Source of the DNA: Singulisphaera sp. GP187
GTDB lineage: Bacteria; Planctomycetota; Planctomycetia; Isosphaerales; Isosphaeraceae
Direction: 5' to 3'
Assembly (NCBI RefSeq): GCF_900129635.1
Contig: NZ_FSRB01000001.1
Coordinates: 1,527,501-1,591,500 of the forward strand
Length of the DNA stretch: 64,000 bases
In this document: piece by piece, positions 35,426-45,026 of the stretch
Numbering within the stretch: position 1 is the stretch's first letter
Layout of the letters: each line of letters starts with the position of its first letter
Notes under the pieces: generated by a model
Seen by the model: only the letters and a program-made list of their open reading frames with translations
Told to the model about the DNA's origin: nothing
The model's database searches: none
Translations under genes and position numbers: made by a program

Positions 35426-35926
35426 TCAGTGGGTCGTCTCGGGTCCGCCTAGCCTTTGGACCTGAGACTCCAAGGCGGTGACGCGCTGTTGGAGGCTACC
35501 GATCACGTTCAGGAGTTCCTCACGCTCGCGCGCTGCCTCGGTCAAGCGGTCGTACTCCTCGGCGGCGAGTCGGACGGCCCCCTCGAGTTCCTCGGGTTGC
35601 CATGGTTTCTTGAGGAAGCCGAAGATATGGCCTTGGTTGATCGCGGCGATAATGGACTCGAGGTCGGCGAAGCCGGTGAAGAGCATCCGGACGGCTTGGG
35701 GATACTTCGATTTGACCTTGGCGAGGAGCTCGACTCCGGTGATCTGAGACATTCGCTGGTCCGACATCACGATGTGGACCTCCTCTTCCTGCATGATCCG
35801 GTAGCCTTCCTGGGCGCTATTCGCCTTCAGGACGCGAAACTCGCGGCGCAGCAGGTCGTGGACGGAGTCGCACACGTTCGGCTCGTCGTCGACGATCAGC
35901 AGGCAATGTTTGGCGACTGGTTTCAT
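35426..35926 (-). CDS. Response regulator, REC plus coiled coil
   Basis: The 166-residue protein has one REC domain of the RpfG/HD-GYP-associated subtype (LLIVDDEPNVCDSV, Asp in IVMSDQRMSQITG, MLFTGFADLESII, FLKKPWQPEEL) and a C-terminal coiled coil (EEYDRLTEAAREREELL... LQQRVTALESQVQRL). It lacks an output domain, so it may act by dimerising or by binding other proteins. The MKPVAK start at 35926 has GGAG ten bases upstream. It lies between the PAS kinase and the REC kinase and shares the MLFTG-[YF]-AD motif with the latter, so they may be paralogs. Confidence 0.9.
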   Translation of the reverse strand: MKPVAKHCLLIVDDEPNVCDSVHDLLRREFRVLKANSAQEGYRIMQEEEVHIVMSDQRMSQITGVELLAKVKSKYPQAVRMLFTGFADLESIIAAINQGHIFGFLKKPWQPEELEGAVRLAAEEYDRLTEAAREREELLNVIGSLQQRVTALESQVQRLGGPETTH

Positions 35927-36006
35927 GGCAATGAACTCCGCGAGCCTGGCCCCACGACTCAGAACCATTAAAACAGATAAAAAAAAGGGGGCTGGCCAAT
36001 CCGGCT

Positions 36007-38502
36007 TTAGGATGGATTTAAGGGAAGGTAGATCCGGAAACAGGTGTCCTCGCCGGGAGGACTCGTGACCTCGATCCGGCCGCCGTGACCGGTCACGATA
36101 CCGTGGCTGATGGAGAGGCCGAGGCCGGTCCCCTCACCCACTGATTTCGTGGTGAAGAACGGATCGAACAACTGGGGCAGACTCTCCGCGGGGATCCCTC
36201 CGCCGTTGTCAGACAAGGAAAGACAGACCATGTCTCCATCCCGAGCGGTGCAAAAGCGGATGTGCCCCCCCTCGGTTCGCCCGGTGGCCTCAACCGCCTG
36301 GGTTGCATTGATCAGCAGGTTCAAGATCACCTGGCTAATCTGGGACGGGACGCAGGCGATCCGAGGAACGTCGCCGTGCTCGACGCTGATTTCGATGTTA
36401 TGCCGTCGGAGCCGTCCCCGGATCATCTCGAGTGCCGATTCCAACATGTCGGGGATGGCCGCCGCCTCCATCTTGGGAGGGGAGGTCCTCGCCAGCCCGC
36501 GCAGGTTCTGAACGATATTGGCGACCCGCTGTACGCCCTCACGAGTTCGGCTCAACATCCGTCCCAGGTTGTCCCGGACATAGGGCCAGTCGAGTTCCTC
36601 GGCGACCGCTTCGACCTCCTTGACCACGTCGGGGGACGCCAAGCTCATAGGGCCGAGGGCGCGCTCGTAGATCGCGATCATCTCCAGAACGCTCTTCATG
36701 TCGCGCTCGAGCACCGCCAGGTTGTTGGCCACGTAGGCGAGCGGATTATTGATCTCGTGGGCCACCCCCGCGCTCAGCAAGCCGATCGATGCCAACTTTT
36801 CGGATTGGGCGAGCATGGCCCTCATCCGTTGACGTTCGGTCTGATCGCGGATCGAGCCGATAAACTGCAATTCTCCGGCCAGTTCGATCGCGTTGAGCGA
36901 GAGCTCGAGGGGGAAGTCCTCCTGGTTCTTCCGCCGCCCCTTGAGCTCCACCGTCCTCCCCACGATGCTCGGCTGGCGCGCCTCGAGGGCGGCCTCGAAC
37001 CCACGATCGTCCAGGTCCTTGAACGAGTCGGGCATCAAGAGGGTAATCGGCCGGCCCAGGACCTCGTCCGTCGAGTGGCCGAAGATTTTCTCGGCGGCGG
37101 GGTTGAACAGCGTGATTCGCCCCTGCCGGTCGGCCACCACGACGGCGTCGAGACAGCCCTCGGTGAGCTGGCGATAGCGTGCTTCCGAGGCGGTCAGAGC
37201 GAGGTTTTTCTCCTGCATTTCGCGTGCGTTGCGCATCTGCGATTCGGCGAATTCGCGGCGTGTTTCTTCGAGCGCCTTGCGTTCGGTGATATCGCGGATC
37301 ACGGCCAGAACCGCGCGTTGGTCGTCGAACAGGATCGTCGACGTATTGATGTCGACCGGGATGATCCGACCATCCTTGGTGCGATGCCGGCCCTCGCACG
37401 AGAGATGGCCTTGCTCCATTTGCTGCTTGAGCCGTTCCTGGAAGCCGGCGGCGAATTCGGGGGCATCGACGTCGTTCGTCGTCAGGCGGAGGAGTTCCTC
37501 ACGCGAGTAACCGAGCATCCGGCTGGCGGCCGGATTGACGTCGAGAAGTCGTCCATCGAGCGCATGGACCCAGATGGCGTCCTCGATTCCCTCGAAGAGC
37601 GCGCGGGCCCGTCGCTCCGAGGCCACCAAGGCCGCCTCGGTTCGCTTCCGCTCGGTAATGTCCTGGACCGTGCTGCGAATTCCCGTCACTCGTCCCTGCT
37701 CATCACGCTTGAATCGCTCTTCAATCGAGACGGTCAGGCGTCGTCCGTCGCGCGTCTCGAAAGTCCGTTCGATCGGCTTGAGCGGGTGGTCGCCGCGAAC
37801 TTTTTTGGGAAAACCCTGGCGGGCCTGCTCGCGGGAATCGGGAGCGACGAAGTCAAAGACGGACGTCTCGACGACCTCCTCACGCACCACGCCGAGCATC
37901 TCGCACTCGGTCCGGTTGATGCTGATGATCCGCCCCTCGACGTCCACCTCGTGGTAGCCGACCGGGGCTTCGTCGTAGAGCCGGCGGAACCGCTCCTCGG
38001 ATTCCCGAAGCGCGACCTCGACCTGTTTCCGTTCGCTGATGTCGGTGACGAACGCATAGAAGCCGAGCGCGACCTCAGCCTCGTCTCGATCCAGGTCCAC
38101 TAACGCCTCGATCGGCACGAGTCGGCCATCTTTGCGGCGATATTCCTTTTCATAGCGTGCCGACTTGCCGGTCGCCCGGACGCCGGTCAGCGTCTCGATC
38201 ATCGACGCATGCCAACGCTCGGGAGTGAGGTCCGTGAGCGTCATCGTCTGGAGTTCCGCGGCGCTATAGCCGGTCAATTCGATGAACGCGCGGTTCACGC
38301 AAACCAAGCGCCCCCCGAAATCGACGGCTGCAAACGGCTGCGAGGTCCGAGCGAGCCAAGTCCCCAGGCTCCGCGGGAACTTGTCGATCTCCTCCGAGAA
38401 CCGTGGAGGCGCAGGGGCGGAATCGACGCCGGCCGTGGCGGCGGCGGCACCTTGGGCATTGGACGAGCCCGTCACGGCGGGGACCTTGGGAGAGGAGTCC
38501 AC
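36007..38502 (-). CDS. Multi-PAS sensor histidine kinase
   Basis: The 831-residue protein has four PAS/PAC units: about residues 45-165 ([23 protein letters not shown]), 175-300 ([22 protein letters not shown]), 305-420 and 445-560 ([23 protein letters not shown]), each ending DITERK-like. The HisKA box is [15 protein letters not shown] with the phospho-His, and the ATPase has [19 protein letters not shown] and [10 protein letters not shown]. No membrane segment. The GTG start has AAGGGA nine bases upstream. A T8 stretch lies between it and the next gene, with no strong hairpin. It is likely the input of the cluster. Confidence 0.95.
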   Translation of the reverse strand: MDSSPKVPAVTGSSNAQGAAAATAGVDSAPAPPRFSEEIDKFPRSLGTWLARTSQPFAAVDFGGRLVCVNRAFIELTGYSAAELQTMTLTDLTPERWHASMIETLTGVRATGKSARYEKEYRRKDGRLVPIEALVDLDRDEAEVALGFYAFVTDISERKQVEVALRESEERFRRLYDEAPVGYHEVDVEGRIISINRTECEMLGVVREEVVETSVFDFVAPDSREQARQGFPKKVRGDHPLKPIERTFETRDGRRLTVSIEERFKRDEQGRVTGIRSTVQDITERKRTEAALVASERRARALFEGIEDAIWVHALDGRLLDVNPAASRMLGYSREELLRLTTNDVDAPEFAAGFQERLKQQMEQGHLSCEGRHRTKDGRIIPVDINTSTILFDDQRAVLAVIRDITERKALEETRREFAESQMRNAREMQEKNLALTASEARYRQLTEGCLDAVVVADRQGRITLFNPAAEKIFGHSTDEVLGRPITLLMPDSFKDLDDRGFEAALEARQPSIVGRTVELKGRRKNQEDFPLELSLNAIELAGELQFIGSIRDQTERQRMRAMLAQSEKLASIGLLSAGVAHEINNPLAYVANNLAVLERDMKSVLEMIAIYERALGPMSLASPDVVKEVEAVAEELDWPYVRDNLGRMLSRTREGVQRVANIVQNLRGLARTSPPKMEAAAIPDMLESALEMIRGRLRRHNIEISVEHGDVPRIACVPSQISQVILNLLINATQAVEATGRTEGGHIRFCTARDGDMVCLSLSDNGGGIPAESLPQLFDPFFTTKSVGEGTGLGLSISHGIVTGHGGRIEVTSPPGEDTCFRIYLPLNPS

Positions 38503-38750
38503 GGAGCAGAGTCCCTTGCGACATAATCTCGATCGTGCTCGGTCCTTTGAGTATAGCCCGTCAGCTTGCCCGGCCGTCCACGCCTTTCATCGCTTTTTTT
38601 CCAATTCGATCGCGCGACCGGCCGCCGCTTGCCCCGTTGAGGAGGTCTTGACCGATCCCTACACTCCACTCCAGGATACAAGGCAGGAGAGACACGGTCG
38701 GGCCGGGTGGCCGGGCTGAAACCACTGGATCGGGAGCCGGGACTGGACCT

Positions 38751-39116
38751 ATGCCCGCGTTCACTCACCACGTTTTCGTTTGCGGCAACGTCCGCGCACC
38801 CGGCCACAAACGTGGGTGCTGCGATCCTGACGGGACACAGGCCCTGCGCGACGCGTTCAAGAAAGAGCTCAAAAAAGGGGGCTTCGGCACCTTGGCACGC
38901 GCCAATCAGGCGGGCTGCCTGGAACAGTGCGAGCATGGTCCCACGGTCGTGATCTATCCCCAAGGGATCTGGTACGGTCACGTCACGGTCGACGACGTGC
39001 CGCGGATCGTCACCAAGACGTTGATCGGCGGCGAGATTCTCAACGACCTCTTGATCGCGGACTCCTGTCTGAATAACCCCGAATGTCCCCATCGACGGCC
39101 CGAGAACAAAGGATAG
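38751..39116 (+). CDS. Thioredoxin-like [2Fe-2S] ferredoxin
   Basis: The 121-residue protein has Cys11 (HVFVCGN), Cys23/24, Cys56 and Cys60 (AGCLEQCEHGP). The C-x12-C-x31-C-x3-C spacing is that of the Aquifex-type thioredoxin-like ferredoxin, and VVIYPQGIWYGHVTVDD is the typical second half. It carries one [2Fe-2S] cluster in the cytoplasm. Partner unknown. It starts divergently 248 bases from the PAS kinase and ends seven bases before panC, so it is likely cotranscribed with the pantothenate genes. Confidence 0.92.
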   Translation: MPAFTHHVFVCGNVRAPGHKRGCCDPDGTQALRDAFKKELKKGGFGTLARANQAGCLEQCEHGPTVVIYPQGIWYGHVTVDDVPRIVTKTLIGGEILNDLLIADSCLNNPECPHRRPENKG

Positions 39117-39123
39117 GCGCGAC

Positions 39124-39981
39124 GTGATTCCCTGGGTCAAGAGCATCGCTGAGGTGCGTCAAGCGGTCGGCGAAGCACGAGCGCGAGGATTGAGGATCGG
39201 CTTGGTACCGACGATGGGGGCGTTGCACGACGGGCACGTCCACCTGATCGAACGCTGTCGCGCTGCCGCGGATTTCGTCGTGGTTTCGATTTTCGTCAAT
39301 CCCACTCAGTTTGGACCGTCCGAGGATTTTACGCGCTATCCTCGGACGCCCGAACTCGATCGCGACCGCGCCGCGAGCGGTGGCGCCGACCTGATTTTTG
39401 GGCCGACGGCTGAAGAAATGTATCCCCACGGTCCGAACTCGACTTGCGTTGAAGTCGTGCCGTTTGCGGGAATCTTTGAGGGGGCGATTCGCCCCGGCCA
39501 CTTCCGGGGTGTGGCGACCGTTGTGCTGAAGCTCTTTTCGATCGTCGAGCCGGACCTCGCCTGTTTTGGGCAGAAGGACTTTCAGCAGCAGTGCGTCATC
39601 CGGCGGATGGCCGAGGACCTCAATCTGCGACTCTCGATCCAGATCGTGGAGACGGTTCGCGAGCCGGACGGTTTAGCCCTCAGCAGCCGCAACCGCTATC
39701 TCGATTCCGATCAGCGTCGCGGTGCGGTGGTGCTCCCGCGGGCGCTCAAGAAGGCTCAAGCGGCGGTGGCCGGGGGCGTTCGTGACGCCGAGCGGGTTCG
39801 ACAGATTCTCCACGATACGATAAACTCAGAACCGATGGCGCAGCTTGACTACGCCGAGGTTGTCGACGCCGAGACGCTCGGTGTCTTGACTGGGTTGGAA
39901 GCGGGCCGAACCGCGGTCGCCTTGCTGGCGGTCAGGTTCGGTGCGACTCGACTGATCGACAATGCCTTCTTGCCGGAATGA
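39124..39981 (+). CDS. panC: Pantoate-beta-alanine ligase
   Basis: The 285-residue protein has the PanC signatures GLVPTMGALHDGHVHLI (HIGH-like ATP site), SIFVNPTQFGPSEDFTRYPR, FGQKDFQQQCVIRRM and LALSSRNRYLD. It condenses pantoate and beta-alanine with ATP. The GTG start follows AGGATAGG. It is followed six bases later by panD, which makes the beta-alanine, so the two make a compact pathway unit. Confidence 0.97.
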   Translation: MIPWVKSIAEVRQAVGEARARGLRIGLVPTMGALHDGHVHLIERCRAAADFVVVSIFVNPTQFGPSEDFTRYPRTPELDRDRAASGGADLIFGPTAEEMYPHGPNSTCVEVVPFAGIFEGAIRPGHFRGVATVVLKLFSIVEPDLACFGQKDFQQQCVIRRMAEDLNLRLSIQIVETVREPDGLALSSRNRYLDSDQRRGAVVLPRALKKAQAAVAGGVRDAERVRQILHDTINSEPMAQLDYAEVVDAETLGVLTGLEAGRTAVALLAVRFGATRLIDNAFLPE

Positions 39982-39987
39982 CGTCGG

Positions 39988-40377
39988 ATGCGGATCAAAG
40001 TCCTCAAGTGCAAACTTCATCTCGCCACAGTCACGCGGAACGATCTCCACTACCATGGGAGCCTGACGATCGATCCCGACTTGCTCAAGGCGGTCGGGCT
40101 CCTTCCCTACGAGGCGATCCTGGTCAGTAACGTGTCCACCGGGCTGCGCGCCGAGACTTACGTTTTGCCCGGAACCCCAGGTCGGGGGCAGATCGAACTC
40201 AACGGCGCGATGGCTCGCCTGGGCGCCGTGGGCGATCAGATCATTATCATGGCGTTTGTTGATCTCGAGCCGGGCGAGATCGACGGGCATCAACCCCGGG
40301 TTGTGTCGCTCGATGGCGCCAACCGGGTCCTCGAGCATATTGATTACCCGCCGATCCGGTACAACGGTCGCGCCTGA
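39988..40377 (+). CDS. panD: Aspartate 1-decarboxylase proenzyme
   Basis: The 129-residue protein has Gly24-Ser25 in LHYHGSLTIDPDLL, where self-cleavage forms the pyruvoyl group. The N-terminal MRIKVLKCKLHLATVT and the NGAMARLGAVGDQIIIMAF core are typical. Being a full-length PanD, it should need only autoprocessing, or a PanM/PanZ-type helper not seen here. It makes beta-alanine for PanC. Confidence 0.97.
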   Translation: MRIKVLKCKLHLATVTRNDLHYHGSLTIDPDLLKAVGLLPYEAILVSNVSTGLRAETYVLPGTPGRGQIELNGAMARLGAVGDQIIIMAFVDLEPGEIDGHQPRVVSLDGANRVLEHIDYPPIRYNGRA

Positions 40378-40386
40378 TCGATCGCC

Positions 40387-41259
40387 TTGCCCCGTTTCCG
40401 GGAGGACGCATTGCGGCAAATCCTCTTCACGATCCCTGTGTTTGGTGGCCTCCCGATCTTCGGCTACGGGACCATGCTGGTGCTTGCCTTCGTCGGCTCG
40501 ACCCAGCTTGGGGCCTGGCGTGCCAAGCGTGAGAAGCTCGACCCGGAATTGCTCTATGACCTGGCCCTCTGGGTCTTCCTCGGCGGACTTGTGGGCGCCC
40601 GCCTCTTCTATGTGATCCAATACTGGGGCGATCGGATTCGCAGCTTCAGCGACATTTTCCGGATCTGGGAAGGGGGGATCGTTCTCTACGGAAGCATCAT
40701 GGGAGGAACCGCCGCGTTCTTCGCCTATCGATTCCTCCGCCCCTTTCCGCTTCGCCCGCTGCTCGATGTCGTTGCTCCCTCGCTGGCGCTCGGGATTGCC
40801 TTGGGGAGGTTTGGCTGCTTTCTCAACGGCTGCTGTTATGGTGATTATTGCGATTTGCCGGTCGGAGTGGCGTTCCCGATGCATTCGCCGCCGTGGAACG
40901 CTCAGGTGGTCAATCATCTCATTAATGCGAAAGCGCCCTGGTCGCTGCCGGTCCACCCGACCCAACTCTACTCCTCGCTCGATGGCCTAATCCTGTTGCT
41001 GCTCCTCTCGGCCTATTACCCGCTCCGACGCCGAGACGGCGAGGTCATGGCTCTCCTCATGGTGACTTATCCGATCAGCCGGTTTCTGATCGAACACCTG
41101 CGAAACGACGAAGGGGCCGTTTTCGCGGGCCTGACGATCTCACAGAACATCAGTATCGTGCTATTCGTCTGTGGTCTGATTTACTGGAGCTTCCTGCGAA
41201 GACTGCCTCCAGGGCGCTATGCCGATCAGCAGGTCGAACCGGCCCTGGTGGCGCAATAG
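40387..41259 (+). CDS. lgt: Prolipoprotein diacylglyceryl transferase
   Basis: The 290-residue protein has about seven hydrophobic segments and the Lgt landmarks GGLVGARLFYVI, GGIVLYGSIMGG and LGRFGCFLNGCCYGDYCDLP, plus VHPTQLYSSLDGLILL near the end. Compared with the common GRxGNFxN motif, this has GRFGCFLNGCCYG, as in other planctomycete/deltaproteobacterial variants. It adds diacylglycerol to lipobox cysteines in the inner membrane. TTG start at 40387, nine bases after panD. Lipoproteins in this window (54.3 kb, 59.5 kb) are potential substrates. Confidence 0.94.
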   Translation: MPRFREDALRQILFTIPVFGGLPIFGYGTMLVLAFVGSTQLGAWRAKREKLDPELLYDLALWVFLGGLVGARLFYVIQYWGDRIRSFSDIFRIWEGGIVLYGSIMGGTAAFFAYRFLRPFPLRPLLDVVAPSLALGIALGRFGCFLNGCCYGDYCDLPVGVAFPMHSPPWNAQVVNHLINAKAPWSLPVHPTQLYSSLDGLILLLLLSAYYPLRRRDGEVMALLMVTYPISRFLIEHLRNDEGAVFAGLTISQNISIVLFVCGLIYWSFLRRLPPGRYADQQVEPALVAQ

Positions 41260-41324
41260 TTCCGCTGAACCCGTGATGAAGTTATCATCCCTACACGATT
41301 GATTTGTGGTGAGAATTGAATCCC

Positions 41325-41416
41325 TCCCGTAGGGTGGGCACGGCCTACCATCCCGATCTCCTTGTCAATAAGGAGCTTAAGATGATGGGCCGTGCCCACC
41401 CGCAGGGACTTTCTCA
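41325..41416. repeat. 92-bp palindromic element
   Basis: Outer arms 41332-41345 (GGGTGGGCACGGCC) and 41398-41411 are a perfect inverted repeat and extend imperfectly on both sides; an inner stem CTCCTT/AAGGAG with a GTCAAT loop nests in the middle. Together they fold into one long hairpin. This is typical of a small non-autonomous repeat. A 105-residue ORF across it is an artefact. The rest of the gap to 41646 shows no gene. Confidence 0.75.
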
Positions 41417-41646
41417 GCGAGGGTGGACAAGCGCGGACAGTTTCAGCAGTGGTCGCGTAGGCAGTAGGTGGCGCGGAAGTCCTTCTCCGGCAGAGCCTTG
41501 CTTCGGCTCCTCGGGCTGCCTTGGCCGCCCAAAGTGTCCGCTCTGTTCACTGGTCCTGGCATCGGCGGTGAGAAAGTCCCCCACCCGCAAGATTCAAAAT
41601 CGATATATCTCGCAGGCACACTTGATGCGATGACAGAGCGAGCGGC
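41417..41646. other. Remainder of lgt-moxR gap
   Basis: About 230 bases between convergent genes. A GAGCC-TTGCTTC-GGCTC stem lies near 41496-41512; nothing else is recognisable. Confidence 0.3.
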
Positions 41647-42645
41647 TCAGGGGACGGGGAGGTGGTCGAGGATCCGACCGAGGAGATCGTCGGGTGAGAG
41701 CCCTTCGGCATCGGCCTCGTAGCTCGCGATGATCCGGTGCCGGAGCACGTCGCGCGTCAGGCTTTTCACGTCGTGTGGGGTCACATAGTCGCGCCCTGAC
41801 AAGAGCGCATGCCCTTTCGCCGCGCGAACCAAGGCGATCGTTGCGCGGGGACTCGCCCCAAGCTCGAGGAGAGGCTCGAGGTCGAGCCCGTACCGAGCTG
41901 GCTCCCGGGTCGCTCGGACCAGGTCGACCACGTATTCCTTGATCGCGGGGGCCACCCGGATCGACGTTGCCAGCGCCCGGAATCGCAGCACATCCCGCGG
42001 CCCGAACAGGGGAAGCGGGTCGTCCGTGCCGGACTCGGGACGAGGACGTTCCGTGACGCTCGGGAGGTCGAGCATCGCCAATTCCGCCGCGCGATCGGGG
42101 TAGCCCACCGTCAGCTTCATCAGGAATCGGTCGAGCTGCGCTTCCGGGAGTGGATAGGTTCCCTCGTGCTCGATCGGGTTCTGGGTCGCGAGCACCCAGA
42201 AGGTCTCGGGGAGGACGACGGTCTCGTCCCCGACGGTGACTTGGCCTTCCTGCATCGCTTCGAGGAGAGCGCTCTGGACCTTGGCCGGAGCGCGGTTGAT
42301 TTCGTCGGCGAGCAAGACGCTGGTGACGATCGGTCCCGGTCGAACGTCGAAGTTCCCCGTCGCCGGCCGATAGATCTGAGTTCCGGTCAAGTCGGCGGGG
42401 AGCAAGTCAGGTGTGAACTGAATCCGCCGAAACGGAAGATCAAGGGCACGAGCCAGCGCTCGCACCGCGCGGGTTTTTGCCAGGCCGGGCACGCCCTCGA
42501 TGAGGACATGCCCTCCGATGAGCAAGGCGATAACCAGCCGCTCGAGCAGCGTACGCTGTCCGACCACGACGGCTTCCAATCGTTCGATAAGGTCGGACAG
42601 CCCGCGCTCGGCATCGGCGAGGGAGAGGGGATCATCAACGGGCAT
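41647..42645 (-). CDS. MoxR-family AAA+ ATPase
   Basis: The 332-residue protein has Walker A as GVPGLAKTRAV, Walker B VLLADEINRAPAKVQ, sensor ATQNPIEHEGTYPLPEAQLDRF and the C-terminal lid typical of MoxR. MoxR proteins act as chaperones that help assemble VWA-domain or dehydrogenase proteins. No VWA or DUF58 partner gene lies next to it; the neighbour upstream is the FHA protein, 113 bases away on the same strand. Full length, no oddity. Confidence 0.94.
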   Translation of the reverse strand: MPVDDPLSLADAERGLSDLIERLEAVVVGQRTLLERLVIALLIGGHVLIEGVPGLAKTRAVRALARALDLPFRRIQFTPDLLPADLTGTQIYRPATGNFDVRPGPIVTSVLLADEINRAPAKVQSALLEAMQEGQVTVGDETVVLPETFWVLATQNPIEHEGTYPLPEAQLDRFLMKLTVGYPDRAAELAMLDLPSVTERPRPESGTDDPLPLFGPRDVLRFRALATSIRVAPAIKEYVVDLVRATREPARYGLDLEPLLELGASPRATIALVRAAKGHALLSGRDYVTPHDVKSLTRDVLRHRIIASYEADAEGLSPDDLLGRILDHLPVP

Positions 42646-42758
42646 GAAGCAGTGATCCCCGAATGAGCTCTAAGTTCAAAGGAGAAGCGCGACTTATCGC
42701 AAGCAAGGCGCGCCGGGTTCGACCAGGATAACACGTGGGCGTAGGGTGACGCACGGGG

Positions 42759-43718
42759 TCACTTGGAGCTACGTCGCTTGTCCATCAGCCTTTTGAGAAT
42801 GTCCGAAGCCGCATCGCTCGTGTCCTTGTACGACTGCTTGGCCGGCCCTTCGGGTTCTTTCGACTTTTTCACATAGAACGGATTCGATTCATCGATGTAC
42901 TCGTCGGTCGTCTCTTCCTCCGACCCTTCCGAGTCGGCGTCCGACGCGTCCTCGGAATCCGCGAACTCATCAACATCTCCAAGACCCTCGGGAAGCCGCT
43001 CATACTCCACGTCATCGAGGTCGTCTGGCGGCGGGGCCGGGGCGGGAGCGGGGCGAGGAGTCGCGGCAGGCGGCGTGGCGGCAACGACGGGGGGAGCTGG
43101 CTTTGCTGCGGCGGGTGCCGGGGGCGGCGTGGCGGCGACAACCGGGGGAGCCGGCTTCGCGGGCGCCGGGGGTGGCGTGGCGGCGACAACGGGGGGAGCC
43201 GGCTTCGCGGGCGCGGGCTTGGGGGATGACCCATCCTTGAACGCCGCGATCGTGATCGTCTCACCACCGTAGACGCCGGAAGGACGCTCGGGGGGAGGAT
43301 TGTTGTTGTCGGCGACCAACCACGACTCGATCTCGTCATGAGACACGTCGTCGGGAGAAGCCGACTTGGGGCGTGCCTTGACAGGCGCGGCCGCGATCGG
43401 AGCGGCGGCTGCCGCCGTGGGCACATCCTCAATCGAGATCGCAAAGGTGAGCTGCCCGATTTGGACGAGGTCACGATCCTTCAACGTGTACGACTCGGTC
43501 AAGGCTTTTCCATTGACCAACGTACCGTTGCGGCTCCCCAGGTCCCTCAACAGCACCTTGTCCGCCGTCACCGTGAATTCCGCATGCTCACGGCTGACCT
43601 GCTCGCTGTTGGGTCGCAGATGGCACGTCTCGCCGCGGCCGATCTTGAAGGTCGGACCCGCCAGGGGAATGACCTTCCCCTCAGGTTTGCCCTGCACCAC
43701 GATGAGCTGCACTTTCAT
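42759..43718 (-). CDS. FHA-domain protein with Pro/Ala-rich repeats and an acidic tail
   Basis: The 319-residue protein has an FHA domain at residues 1-95 with the phosphothreonine-binding motif: GRGETC, SREHAEF and GSRNGTLVNG. A middle region of about 90 residues repeats KPAPPVVAATPPPAPA three times, followed by a strongly acidic stretch (DEFADSEDASDADSEGSEEE) and a basic C-terminus. Cytoplasmic, no membrane segment. It likely recognises phosphothreonine on a partner made by a Ser/Thr kinase; no kinase is adjacent. GC-rich tandem DNA repeats at about 43060-43215 encode the Pro/Ala region. Confidence 0.88.
   Translation of the reverse strand: MKVQLIVVQGKPEGKVIPLAGPTFKIGRGETCHLRPNSEQVSREHAEFTVTADKVLLRDLGSRNGTLVNGKALTESYTLKDRDLVQIGQLTFAISIEDVPTAAAAAPIAAAPVKARPKSASPDDVSHDEIESWLVADNNNPPPERPSGVYGGETITIAAFKDGSSPKPAPAKPAPPVVAATPPPAPAKPAPPVVAATPPPAPAAAKPAPPVVAATPPAATPRPAPAPAPPPDDLDDVEYERLPEGLGDVDEFADSEDASDADSEGSEEETTDEYIDESNPFYVKKSKEPEGPAKQSYKDTSDAASDILKRLMDKRRSSK
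43060..43215 (-). repeat. In-frame tandem repeats in the FHA protein
   Basis: Three to four copies of a 48-57 bp unit encode PVVAATPP with PAPAKPAP linkers. Units are not identical, so this is old or divergent repetition rather than fresh expansion. Confidence 0.75.
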
Positions 43719-44154
43719 GGATACCGTCCCTACCTTTTGAATTCCAAAGCGACTGGTTCCGGGGCGAATCGCATCGGGGAGAGACTATCGGACTCCCAAG
43801 CATGGACGGAAAAACCGATAAAATGATGAGGAAAACTAAGCAGAACCGAGATATTGAACCGGCTGTAGAGGTCGTGCGGATGATTTTTTCATCATAGCCA
43901 CAACGACGGATCACGAACAACGACCGAGTGTAAAACGTCGACGAATGTGGAGTTCAAGCCTCCACCGCACCCGATTTTAATGATGGATGATTGCAAGGAT
44001 CTTGGCAGGCATTGAGACTGAGACACGGCGAATTCGAGCGAGCGATGCTCGACGACCAGGAGATTCGAAGACTGGCTCACATCAATTTCTCCATCGGTTG
44101 GATCGAGCGCTTAGATCAGTCTTTTCCGGGACGGAGGGGACGGATGCTGACCCA
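43719..44154. other. Gap between the FHA gene and the lipoate-ligase-like gene
   Basis: About 436 bases. It contains the FHA gene's 5' leader. Short ORFs on both strands lack a start site or family signal, and I see no repeat. Confidence 0.35.
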
Positions 44155-44901
44155 TCAACGGCGACGGTTCCAGGCTGCGGTGCGGTACACCTGCTCCTCG
44201 AGTTCTCGAGCATGTTGGCGATCGACGGCACGGACGGCGTGGCTTTCGGGCTGGAGGCCGAGGGCGGTCGGCAGGCGGTCGCGAAGCCGGTCAGACCAGC
44301 CCTTTTTCTCGGTGGACGCATCGGCGAGGTCGCCGGCGCCGGGAAGCTCGGGGGTCGTTGGCGAATGGGCGAGGAGGATCGAGCCGTGTTGGAGCACCGC
44401 CCCGGCACGGCGGCGCTGCGCGCTGCCGACGACCTTCGAGCCGGTGAGCACGAGGTCTTCGGCGTCACGATCTTGGAAGCACAGAAAAGGGCGAGTGCGC
44501 TCTTCGGGGGCAGCGGCCTCGCCACGCCTCATCAGCGCGATGCCTTGCGTGAGAAAAGTCTGGGCGATCGCTGCGTGAACTTCGTGATAGAGGGTGCCAC
44601 CGCGCTGGGCGCTGGGATGGCTCACGGGAAGCACAAGGGCGTAAGTCACCTCATGGTGATGCCAGATCGCCCCGCCGCCGGTCGGTCGCCGCACGATCGC
44701 AACGCCGCTCCAACGCGGGTCCGCCTCCGCTTGGCGAATGCTCTGGAAATAACCGAGACTCAACGTCGGCGCGGTCCATTCGTAGGTGCGGAAGAACGCA
44801 AGCTCCGGCGACTCCGCCGCGGCGTTCAGCAAAGCCTCGTCGAGCGCCATGTTCTCCGGTCCATCAGCTCGTTCGTGTGGCAAAACTCGACAAATAAGCA
44901 T
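44155..44901 (-). CDS. Lipoate-protein-ligase-like (BPL/LPL catalytic domain) protein
   Basis: The 248-residue protein has the LplA/BPL catalytic core: NMALDEALL at the N-terminus, RRPTGGGAIWHHHEVTYALVLP (the RRxTGGGAVxH lipoate/biotin site) and LTGSKVVGSAQRRRAGAVLQHGSILL with the active Lys in GSKVVGSAQ. The start MLICRVL at 44901 has no strong Shine-Dalgarno. Lipoyl transfer to GcvH would fit the glycine cleavage operon about 1 kb upstream on the same strand, which is inference. It could also be an octanoyltransferase of the LipM type; the substrate cannot be told from sequence. Confidence 0.88.
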   Translation of the reverse strand: MLICRVLPHERADGPENMALDEALLNAAAESPELAFFRTYEWTAPTLSLGYFQSIRQAEADPRWSGVAIVRRPTGGGAIWHHHEVTYALVLPVSHPSAQRGGTLYHEVHAAIAQTFLTQGIALMRRGEAAAPEERTRPFLCFQDRDAEDLVLTGSKVVGSAQRRRAGAVLQHGSILLAHSPTTPELPGAGDLADASTEKKGWSDRLRDRLPTALGLQPESHAVRAVDRQHARELEEQVYRTAAWNRRR

Positions 44902-45026
44902 GAATCGTTGCTCAGGCCGGAAGGTCGCGAGACAGGGCTGAATTTGGTGAAGACCCGCGCCAGCGAGGGGACCAGGCTCAGGGCACGTCTCGACACCGTA
45001 ATTCATCTTAATCCTAGAGCGCTCGT

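Noticed and set aside
41316-41633. 105-residue ORF over the palindromic element
   Set aside because: Its first part translates the inverted repeat; such ORFs are artefacts of repeats.
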